From NCBI GenBank assembly GCA_013399015.1, contig VWZX01001934.1:38416-102415 (forward strand): 64,000 nucleotides of DNA, read 5' to 3'. A program made the position numbers and the translations under genes. This document shows, piece by piece, positions 46,512 through 57,900 of the stretch (positions are counted from its first letter, which is position 1; each line of letters opens with the position of its first letter). Source of the DNA: Galbula dea (taxonomy: Eukaryota; Chordata; Aves; Piciformes; Galbulidae). Under the pieces are notes generated by a model. That model did not search any database and was not told the origin of the DNA. It worked only from the letters and a program-made list of their open reading frames with translations.

Positions 46512-49500
46512 TCATCTTTTTTTTTTCCTTTTTTTTTGGTTTTTGTTTTGTTTGTTTTTTTTTCATAATCACTTCTTTTGCACAACAACAACCTCGAGCT
46601 GACAACGAAATGCACACGGTAAACCGAAGGGAGGCAGACAAGGCTCTGTTAGTGATGGAAAGTCCTTCCAGGACACTGCCAGCTTCCCAGCCAGCCCAGG
46701 CTGCGATGGAGGAGTGAATCCTGCCTGGGAGAGCAGCCAGGGTGCTGAGCCCTGGGGTCACAGCTCAGCCCCGTGGCCACGCAGTCATCTTCCAAACCTC
46801 TGCCTGCAGCCCTGAGCTGGTTTCTTCCTCCAGGGAGGGACAGCTGAGTGCCGTGACTTTGGTACTTGGGGACTTTTCCATGTGCAGAGCACTTCAGAGA
46901 GGAGGATACGCTGGTCCCCGTGGGGCAGGGAACGTCGGTGTCCCCTTGGCACGGGGCAGGGGAAACTGAGGCACGGGGGATTGCCAGGGCTGGGATGCCT
47001 GACTGCCCCCCACGCTCAGGTCCCACTGTCCCGGCAGTGGGTGGGGGGCACCTGCCTCCTGCACCCCAGAGACCACAGAGCACCCAAACACAGGCGTTGG
47101 CCAGCGCCCCTCTTCTGCTTTACTTACGGACAACTGACTCCAAGGCTGGAGCTGTTGGTCTCACTGTGTCATCTCGTCCCTAGCATGGGTAGTCAGGAAT
47201 CTCTAGCACCGTGCACAGCCATTCCCTGACTCGTTCCCAGTGGTGGAAGAGTGTCTGTGCAGATCAGCGTTCCCACGGATGCGTTTCTGTGCGTGTGTGT
47301 GCAGCCACCACGAGGGAGGGAGAGGGAAGGAGAGGGTGGGAGGGGAGGGAAGGGGACGGAACGAACCCCAGGAGACAAGCTTTGCAGAGCCAGGGCCAGG
47401 GAGTCAACAGCAGGCTAAGAGAAAGCAAGCAAGCTGAAGTTTACATTTTGAAAGGAGCAGCGATATCAATCCAACCCCGAGGTAGGATGCATGCAATCAT
47501 CAACTGCCACCGTCCCTGGAAGGTCACCTACCTCACCTCTGGGTTACAGCAAGACTTTTTAATGACTCAAAAATAATAAGACAAGGAATAGGCTTGGTGC
47601 AGAAGCAGTCTGAGGGGTCAGCATCCTTGCAAGCCTGCAGTTATGGACAGAGCAGAGCTCTGATGTTAGGGTTAACAGGGAGCACAGAGCTGTAATTTGG
47701 GCTATGAGGCCAATTGTCCCAGTTGGGAACTGATTTAGCTTCAGCTTCTCTGTCTTGCTCGAATCAGAGGCCCCTCTCCAGGAGAGCTCTTTGAAAGGTG
47801 GAAGCATGCAGCTAGTAAATTGTCTCCATCTCATCTTTCGTCCCTCAGACACCTGCCAGCCCTCATGGTCAGGGCAGGGATGCTGCTGGCAGCCTGGAGG
47901 ATGCCCTCCCCTGCCAGGCACAAAGCCTCCTCTTCACAAACTGCAGCAAAAATGGAGCTGGTCACTGTCCTTCCAAAGCTTGGCCGATGAACATCTACAG
48001 GAATCAACACAGAACCTCCAGCCCTCCCATAAGAAGGTGGCCTCAGGACTTGGGGGTTGCGTGCTGTGTCCATGGGAATGGTCCTGGGAATGAGGGAGGC
48101 TGGGACAGTAGAGATGCTAATGAGGAGACTTAATTAGTCTCAACTGAAGCATGAAGTTTGCCGCTGCACACAACCATTAGCAACCCTGGGAGAAGGAAAG
48201 GCATGAACCAGCCATGATCCTGGAGCATGCCACGTGCTGCCAGTGGGGCTCAGCACCATGACAGCACCGTCCCCTGGGTGGGTGGGGGGTGGACACCTCT
48301 CATCCAGCCAAAACGTGGGGCTGGGTGCATGCAGCCAAAGCAATCACACATTTCCCTGATAGCGCCCAGCGGCACTGGGCGAATGTCAAGCTCCTCAACA
48401 CCCTGCATTCATCTGCACCAGGCAAACATCTCTCTGCCTCACAGGGGAGGTCCTTTCCTTGGCACAACACAGCTCAGCAGCAGTGACTGATCCAAAACCC
48501 TCCCTGCACGTCCCTGCTCCTCCACTGACACAGGAGCTGAGCCTACAGTTAGACCTTCTCCAGCCACATCCACTGTCCCTCACAGCCCCAGCCCGAAGGA
48601 GGGGGAGGAAACCTGCCCAGTGCTCACACCTGCATGAGCACCGTGTCCTGGGCTGCTCTCCTGGGTGTTTCCCACGGGAGTTTTACTTATTTATGTATTT
48701 ATTTATTTATCTATTTAGCCAGGCAAAGCTATTGTAGGAATAAATCCCCACCTGAGATGCAGGCTGGCCAGGAGAGCAGGTGTGGGATGGCACAAAGGAC
48801 CGAGTTGGGAAGATGCAGGCAAGGAACCAAGTCTGGAGAGTCGGTAGCTGTCTGGGGAGAGTGACTCAACCCAGCACAATCTGCCATTGACTGCTCCTCA
48901 TCAGCACATGCCAAACCTCAGGGCTCCTCTGGTTCCTCTGGGACTGTGAGGAACAGCCTGGACCCCTGCACGAGGAGGCTTGGGTGAACACTACATGATA
49001 TGTACCGAACAGGAGCATCACCTCTGGTCCTCCTCCCAGCTCTTCCTTCTCCTCCCAGCACGAGGAGCAGCCTGGCCCTGCTCTCACTGCCCTGCCTGCA
49101 GGACTCAGCTGCCTCCAGCTCCTGACTCCATCATCTTCCAGCTGCTCCCTGGTCCAGCATCCCTCCCTGCCTTCCTCCAGCTCCTCCTGAGCCCCTGCAG
49201 AGAGCGAAAAACCATCGTTTCTCTTCTTTCAAACTCCTGCTCACGAGTACAACATTTCTGATCATTGTCATCATAATCATAGTACTAAAAACAGTATTTA
49301 CAACAAGCTCCAGGTCAGAATTACACACCAAGCAAACACTCAGCACCACAGAGAGCAGGACAGGGTTAATATCTCTCGGATACCTTCTCAGATCCCACCA
49401 CCGTGGGACGCAGACATTTGACAGTTTCAACCATTTCTTACACACAAACATTTCAGTTAAATTACTTTTAAATTAGGGGGGTTGTTTCTTTTCTTTTTTT

Positions 49501-51574
49501 TTTCTATTTTTTTTTCTTTTTTTTCAACTTTTGACACTTTCTGGTCACTAGATGGATGAGGTGATGCTGGGGGATGCTCTACACAGATGCTTACCTAAGA
49601 TAGCTGCTACTATAAACTGATCATTATCTACTGTTAAGAAACTCAACCCTCAGTTTCCTTCCTTTTTCCCTCTTTGCCCTAAATCTGATTTTGTTTTTTT
49701 GTCACTGACAGTGCTGGGGCTTTCTAACAGCCCTGTTCTCCCCTGGCCTGGGCAGAGGGGTTTGGGATAGCCCTTCCTTCTAGGAGAAGAGTCATTTCAC
49801 ATCACACTGAGGCCATCGAAGGATGAATCCAGCTGGGACTTCTGGAGAGGTTAACCAAGAGCTTTGGGATCTGACCTCCAGCAGTTGATGCTCTCTGGCT
49901 TTCCATGGGGTTTCTACATCCACCTAATGCCCACCCCAGGCCATCATCAATTCTTTACTTAATTAAAGCACAGGCTAGAGAGAAAACTTCAGCTTCTGAC
50001 ATGACTCAGGGATGATTTCTTTTTCAGAGGGATGGAGAGCCAAGGGGATTGTTGTTCCCTCACCACCTGCAGCTCCTCATCACTGTCTGCCATCACCCTC
50101 AGAGTATGGTCCTGGGGAGCCCTGGGCTGTGCCTGTGGCCACCTCTACACCCCCTCTGCCCTTATACCAATCCCCAAGGAGCCTGCAAAGAATCCCTCAT
50201 CCCACCTATGGGATGGCTCTTTGGAGGCACAGCATGCACAGAATGCTTCTAGTTACTAATTACAGAAGGTCTTGGTGCCTTGGCAGCCCCTTGGGTTTAT
50301 TCTGGAGTCTGTGAGGGCAGCCAGGGACCACCACGAGGAGGAGGGAGCAGTCCTTTGGTGTCAATACCACACAGGGACCCAGCACCATGTCCCCAAAACT
50401 CTGCACCAGTCTGCTCAGAAGCTAACACCTCAGTGATCTCTGAGCACTGGTCAGAGAGGAATTTTTGTTACCTTCTGCCTCAGATGAAAGCAGTTCCACT
50501 ACCTCCTCTACAGAACCTTGCCAGAGGACCATGCTCCTGCAGGGCTGAGTCCCCAGCACCATGTCCCAGTTGGGGCTTGCCTGAAGGTGTCTGATCTGCT
50601 CTGCAGATCCAATATCTCCACTTTGGTTTTCAAGGCAGAGGCAGAGCTAGAGCAGGGTGGGCAGGGCTGTGGATCTCAGCAGGAGGGTGGCAGCCCCTGG
50701 CAGAAGCCTGCACCTTGGCTACCTCCATAGACCATGACACTAGAAGATGAGGAAGTCCCTGGGCTTTGACAGTCACCTATTTGGATCAGACATTACTGCC
50801 ATGCTTGCATGGTCTCCACTCATCCCTACCTCCATCATGAGACAATATTTTGCCCCTAAAAAGGGGCCTTGAAAAGCTAAAGAGAGTCAAGGAATGAGCA
50901 AGTGGACATCTCCTCACCCCTGCTGCAGAATTGGTGGCCCTTAGCTCCCTCTCATCCAAAGCCACAGGTCTGGAGGCACTGGGCAGGCAGCCAGTGTGCC
51001 ACTGGTGAGCCAGAGCCCTAGGGCTCCTCTGGCCATCTCTGGTCTCAGTGTCTGCCCTAGGATGGCACTGAAGAGTCACATCCATCTTCTGCAGGAGGGG
51101 AGGATGATTCTTCCACTCACTGAGAGGCTATTTCACGACCATGCACCATCTCTATTGGATTTGCTTTCCTCCTGGAGGGAAATCTCATGGTTTGGGAGCA
51201 CTGGAGAGCTCACAGGGCGAGTGTCCTCTCCCAGGGCTCCTGCAGAGCCGGGGATGCAATCACCATCTGTGATTCTCCTGGGCTGCTTGGCCAGGACCAC
51301 TCAGTCCCTGCTCTGCCAGGGAGAAGGTGTCTCAGTCTACAGGCTCTTCCAGCCCCTGGCCAGCCAGGACATTAGGCAGTGCCTGCCATGCTGGGGACCT
51401 GCTGTAGCTGGCACCCAGCACTGGCAAACACCAGGCTGTTCCCTGCTCCACTTCACACTCAGGAATTATCATTTCCTTCCAGTTATTCAGAAACTGAGAA
51501 TTGGCTCAGAGCAAACACCAAGAGGAGCAAAAGCCCTGGATGAAAACCTGTATTCCTGTGACAATGCTGCTTGA
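46512..51574 (-). other. Noncoding, CR1-free region; possible long STMN3 3' UTR
   Basis: No exon of known type. The minus strand has UTR-like AT-rich segments, for example a Pumilio element TGTAAATA at 49295-49302, and T-rich runs on the plus strand (46,514-46,562 and 49,487-49,524). Whether it is transcribed with STMN3 is inference. Confidence 0.35.
48681..48718. repeat. (TTTA)n microsatellite
   Basis: Interrupted tetranucleotide repeat ttatttatgtatttatttat and neighbours. Confidence 0.85.
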
Positions 51575-51575
51575 A

Positions 51576-51581
51576 TTTATT
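51576..51581 (-). terminator. Candidate proximal STMN3 poly(A) signal
   Basis: AATAAA on the minus strand, about 355 nt downstream of the STMN3 stop codon (in GATGAATAAATTC). Confidence 0.55.
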
Positions 51582-51934
51582 CATCTCTTAATTTGGGAGT
51601 TTTTTACATCAGTTTAAGAAAGCTTTTTTTGTTATAAAAGGACAGAACCCTCCAAGGAACTCTTTGACTGACCAATCCATCAACTGATTCTCTATTTCAT
51701 GGGAACTAGTTGCTATTCTGCTCCGAGGTCCCTAGGATCTGTGGATCCCCACGAGCACTGAGGAGGAAGGATGCAGAGAGAGAGAGAAGCGTGTAGCTGG
51801 GGGACGAACACCAGGGGAGGGGAAGGGGATGAAGAACCAAATGTTGCATCTAGACAAACAAAAGAAAGTGTGTTGGTTGGTCGATTGGTTGGTTTGTTAA
51901 CAGGAATCAGGTGCTAGGTGTGTAGAAAAGCCCT

Positions 51935-54900
51935 TTATCCAGAGATCTCCTCCCGCTGTTCCTTGTTCCTGCGAACTTCAGCTGCGTGCAGTTCCTGCAA
52001 AGATGGGAGAGACGACACCAGGCTAACACCTTCTGCTCTTGCAGCCTCTGTTTTCCAACTCTCCTACACATAGGATTTGCACCAGAGCCAAAAACCAGAC
52101 CAGGTTCCCATCCAGCACACCCTGAGGATGGTGAGTTACACCTGCACAGAGGGAAGCATCTCATCTGCAGGAGCCTGGAGGTGCTGCAGATCTACATCCC
52201 AGGTGTCCATGGCTCCTCCCTGCAAAGCCCTTTGGCCATGCAGCCCCTGGACACGGGGGCGGGCCTGACCCTGCGCCTTTCAGCTTGCATGGATCAAGAT
52301 CAGCCACGTGGCATTTTCTCTACGGACCTTGAAGGACACATCTCCCCTCTTTGTGCTGCTCCAGCACGGAGCTGCTCCCCAGCTTGCTGTCCACCAGCAA
52401 GGAAACGCCTGCTCCCTTGTGCCCATGGCTCTGGGCTGACCCCGCAGGGACCAGTCCCCCAGCCCCGCCCGGGGCACGGCGCTCACCTTCTCACGGAGCC
52501 GCTCCCTCAAGGCAGCGAGATGTGCTTCACGGATCTCCCTGCTCAGCTCCATCTTGTAGTTGAGCTTCTCCTCGGCCAGGCGGCTGAAGTTGTTGTTCTC
52601 CTCCAGTGCCTTGTGCAGCACCTCCCGCTCGTGTTCTCGCTTCTCTGCCAGCTGCTTCAGCACCTGAGCCTCCTGGGTCTGCCACCGTGGGAGAGGTGTG
52701 AGGCCACCAAACAGCCTCTGCTGCCCTTCAGCTCCCCTGAGAGCCCTTCTGACCATCTCCCCTGCTCCAAAGCCCTCTGCCAGCCCCCTCCATCCCATAA
52801 CACTCTTGCTTGGATGACACTTTTGACACTGTTTTTGCTGGTTTGGGGCAATGGCAGCTGGGACCAGTGCTCCAGGCAGGTGATGCAATGCTCTGCCCAT
52901 GGGCTCAACAAAACCAAGGTGACCATGCCTGGTGGGCACAGAGTCCTCTCTCCAAGTGTCACCTCATTCTCGGAATGATTTCAGTTTCCTCTGCCCTCCC
53001 CCACCAACAGCTGTAACATTTATACATTGTTTTGCTCTGCTGGTTTTCTCCTTTCCCCTAGTTTCCACCAGCAGACATTTTATACAGCACTTACAATAAA
53101 AAGTGGCCCAGCTGTTAGACACACAAGAGTTGGTTTAGGTTTGGAGTTTAATCTGGTGGATGACTAACTGCTACATCTCCTGCAGCATTAGCTGGTGAGA
53201 ATTGTCCCCACAGCCAGAACACACACAGAGGACCAAGAGAATCATAGAGTCACAGTCTGGTTTGGGTGGGAAGGGACATTTAAAGGTCAGCTAGTCCAAC
53301 ACCCTGCAAGTCAGCAGGGACAACTACAACTGGATGTGCTTGCTCACAGCCCCAGACAACCTGCCCTGGAATGGTTCCAGGGATGGGACATCTCCCACCT
53401 CTCTTGGCAACCTGGGACTGGTTCTCACCACCCTCAGTGTAAAAAAAACCCTCTTCATTCTCTCTAGTCTAGATCTCCTCTTTCAGTTTCAAACCATCAC
53501 CCCTTGTCTTGTCCCAACAGACTCTGCTCAAAAGTCTCTCCTCATCTTTCTTACAAGCTCCTTGAAGTACTGCAAGGCTGCAGGAAGGTCTCCCTGGAGA
53601 CTTCTCTTCCCAGGCTGAATAACCCCAACTCTGTGCTCCTCTGAGAGCCCTCCATACTGTGTGCCTTTAATAACAAGAGGATAACAATGGTCATTGAGCC
53701 CAATTCTGTGCCTAAAGCAGGCTGCAGAACCTGACTCCATGGCTCCCATGTCTCACCTGACAGTTTGTAGCGGAATAGAACAATAAGTGTAAATGCACTG
53801 TTTCCAGCCAGTTTAGATTGCTCCTGCTAATGCAATTAGTACCCAACACAGAAAAGTCACTGCTTCTGCAGGACATCTGGTTACCTTCCTCCTCTCTTCT
53901 GCAGCCTCCAGCCTCCTCTGCAGCTCCTCCAAGGACAGGTCCTTCTTCTTGGGGGGGGATGAAAGGATTGGGCTCTCAGGAGATAAATCTGAAGGGGACT
54001 TCAGGATCACTTCGAAGCTCTGGCCTGATGCCCTCTTATCCAGCTGCTTCACCTCCATATCTTTGAGGGAGAAAATAAAACCAGAGGCTCTGTGGACCTG
54101 TGACACTCAGGAGAGTGTTTACTTGAGAGCACCAACATCTTCACAGAGGAACTGGGGTGTTTCCATGTCCTGACCTGGGTGATTTTGCTCTATCTCCATC
54201 ATTTCCCCACTAGTGACTAGCTCCACCCACCCCCTAAGTCAATGCAATTAATCTAAATGCACAGCATCACTACAGAAAGGTCACACTGCTGTGAACATCC
54301 TGTACCTCACCTCAGCAAGAAGCTTCCTTCTGGGAGAATGTGAGGTACATTAATAAAGTAAAACATGAAAGGAGACTAAACAGAAAGACCCTGGGTTGAG
54401 GCATGGATTGCTGCTCTGGGATGGGACAGCCCAGTGTACTGAGGAGCTCCCATGTTGCCTGCAGAAGCATCATGCAGATGATGCTGTAGCTCCTGCAGGA
54501 GCAGGTTACCTACCTCCATACTGGTAGATGGTGTTAGGATGGGGTTGGGTGTGGAAACAGGAGCAGATGAGGGAGAGCAGAGACAGCTCCTTCATTTTCT
54601 CCTTGTAGGCTGAAAAAGAAGAAACAGCAATGAGAAGAGAGTCTAATGGCAATGGCAGCTCTTCTGCAGAGAGGTGCTCTGTCAGGCTGTCAAGTTCTTG
54701 ATCACACCAGTATGACCCTCACTGCATCTCTGCTATGCTTCAGCAGTGGGTGCTGCTGTGAGGCTCTGCCCTAGACTGGCCACCCAGGGGACACTCAGGC
54801 ACATGGGGATAGTCTTCACAGCTGCATGTCCTGCCAAACCTGCCCTGAGCCTGCTTGTGTCATCCTTCCTCCTGCCTCCACCACAGAGCACAGGCATCCT

Positions 54901-57900
54901 GGTGTCCAGCCTTGGCTCTGCCTCTGGATTTCCCATGTGCCCTTGTGCTTCTGGCCTTGCTTTGTCCCCTCCTTACTGAGCTCCAATTTTGACCTCCAGC
55001 CAGAGGTGAATCTGCAGCCTGGCTTCCAACACCATCTTCAGAGCAAAACCCTCCACCAGGCCAGGAAAAAGAAGTCCCCAAAACTTTGTGGTATGAAAAG
55101 GTGTGAGAGACTGAACAATTCAGGAACACCTTCTAGATCTTCTCCTCTGCCTTTCCACAGCTACTTGAGTGGGAAAACAGTGGTTTCATATGCCTGCTTC
55201 ATGCTTGCTCTTAATGTTCCTCTTAGGTACAGAACTTCATCTTAACATCCTCTTTTTTCTAACCAACAGTCCCTGAAGCTCAGATCTTTATGGACCACTT
55301 TCCAGTTCTGATTTTCATGCCCAGTCCTGCTGATAAATGTAAATCAAACAGGAACAGTTTACATCAGCAGTTCCAGCCACAGAGGAGGACAGCTTTGATT
55401 TTGTTCCTAATGAAAAAAAGGTCTTTGGAAAACCTCTGAGAGTGCTAGAAGAGTTGGCATGCAGCACTAAGCTGAGTATCTCATAAAGTGCTGCTAGGAG
55501 CCCTGAGGAGGGTGCTCTGAACTAAATGAGAGACATTTCAGTACAAGCCTTCCAGTATTTAAAGGGCCTAGAAGAAAGATGAGGAGAGACATTTGAGCAG
55601 GGCCTGTTGTGATAGAACAAGGGGTGGTGGTTTGAAACTAAAAGAGGGAGATCTAGACTAGAGAGAAGGAAGGGGTTTTTTTTCTTACACTGAGGGTGGT
55701 GAGAGCCTACCCCAGGTTGCCCAGAGAGTTGGGAGATGTCCCATCCCTGGAACCATTCCAGGGCAGGGTGTCTGGGGCTGTGAGCAAGCACATCCAGTTG
55801 CAGATGTCCCTGCTGACTTGCAGGGTGTTGGACTAGCTGACCTTTAAAGGTGCCTTCCCACCTAAACCAGTCTGTGATTCTATGATTCTATCATTTAATA
55901 TAAACCAACAATGCATGAAGGTCATTGCTCCACCTTTGTGTCTGGATCTGGGTGAACTCAAGCCATGAAGCAGATGTGCCACACCCCTGACTCGCCCATG
56001 TAATGGTCTCCCAGCACTGGTTACAGTACAAGGTGCTTTGTATTTCATCACTTGACCTTCAGTGGGTCTGCCCACTCCTGGTTTCCTTGTCCTCTGTAAA
56101 GAATCACAGAATCATTTAGGTTGGAAAAGACTTTTAAGATCATCAAGTGTAGTGTGTTGCAGTCCCTGCCTTTTAGGATGTCTGTCATAGTGATTTCACA
56201 GCTGCCTCCATTCCATTGGGATCTTCTCTGTCCCAATTTCCTCTCTGTACAGAAAATTGTCCATCCCTCTCCATCAATCCAAAGGAAAAGGAGCGAGAGG
56301 ACAAAAGGACCTGCTCCACTGAGCTGTGGTGATGCTTTAATGAGCTGTGGAAGTGCCGTGTGACCTCCTCCCGCGGCTGGACCCTGCAGCTGCCCCTCGG
56401 CTCCAGCCATCAAATGCGATTAGCATCCTGCGGCTGGAGGCTCCCAGGGCCCTGGAGACGGGCGGTGGAGGATCACGAAGAGCCCTGACCAGCCCCCACT
56501 GCCTGTCGAACCCGCTCCAGCCTCCCTGCTGCCACGGGGGATGGGGAAAGCATTGGGAACGGCGGCAGAGGAGCGAGACCCCCCGGGGGCCGGTACCGGG
56601 GAGGGTCCGCACAGCCCCGGCGAGCCCCGGGACGGAGCTGTCCGTTCAGCACCACCGCCTGGAGCTGTCTCGTCATCATCAAGGCCTGCGGCTTCGACAT
56701 GATTCACAGACTTACAGAAAGGTTTGGGCTGGACAAGACCTTCAAATGTCATCTAGTCCAACCCCTGCAGTCAGCAGGGACATCTGCAACTAGAGCAGAA
56801 TGTTCAGAGCCCCAGACAACCTGAGCTGGAATGGTTCCAGGGCTGGGACATCTCCCACCTCTTTAGGCAACCTGGGACAGGCTCTCACCACCCTCAGTGT
56901 AACACATTTCTTCATTCCATCTAGACTGAATCTCCCTCTTTTAGTTTCAAATCGTCACCCTTTGATGGGACCCCCAGTCCCAACAGGTCCTGCTAAAAAG
57001 TCTGTTCAGTGACAAGCAAAAGGCACTGTGGATGTCCAACATATTGTTAACAGGCTAAAATAAGAAAAGTCTTCATATGAGGAGACGTAGATCCTCTGAT
57101 TCAGCAAATAAAAGTAAGAAACATAACCTTTGGGTCACTATTTAGGACACTGCATCAATGAAGATCAAACCCAAGATCTCCTGAAGCAAGACTATGTCTG
57201 AATCACAGCCACATCCAAAAGGGGATGCTTAAAACTCTCAGGGGTAGAAGATCAGCATCACAAACCTCAGCACCAAAATGTATTCCTTCAGAAGTAGCTG
57301 CATTCACATTTGCCAAGACATTTATAGTTTTGAGGATACACTTATGCCAGTGGGCAAAATCCTTGAACCAAGAGAAGACAGCTGGCTTGCCAGACTGTGA
57401 CATGGCCAGCAAGTCCCTTCCAGGACAGACTGTGTCTCCTCCCATGCACAAGTGTACATAAATGAAGAACAATTAGACTGGAAATGCTAAACTTCTTCCT
57501 TAAGCAGCTCTTTGCATTTTTTACTTCTGCTAAGTTAGTAAAAATGAATTGAGCTCACACTGAGCAAATCCTTTCTCTGTCTGTAAATGACAACATGATC
57601 TGACTCCTCCCTGTGGGACTTTACACCAAAGCATCACTCTGGTCTCAGAGTTGCAGCAAGAGCCTTGTCTTGCTGGTGGGTAGAGGCTGAGGTCAGGCTG
57701 CTCACTCAGGGATGAATTTCTGATTTTTTGAAGGCAAACACTGCAAGGGAAAGGTCAGGAGGAAGTTATTTCCCACTGGCATGGTCTTCATCCCTGAGTC
57801 ATAACACTTCACTGTTCCCATGTCAGAAGCAAGGTGCAACACTGCAAATAGCTAAGCTGTGTAAATTAAAAAGTGAACAAACTGTAAGCATTGTAGAAAA

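Noticed and set aside
48681..48718. ATTTA repeats as an AU-rich mRNA decay element
   Set aside because: The pentamers are on the plus strand, where no transcript is supported. Better explained as a (TTTA)n microsatellite.
49131..49451. Minus-strand 106-codon frame with hydrophobic stretch
   Set aside because: No start context, splice sites or family resemblance. It lies in probable UTR-like sequence.
51986..52978. Plus-strand 330-codon frame
   Set aside because: Antisense of STMN3 exon 4 and its introns, low-complexity, no motif.
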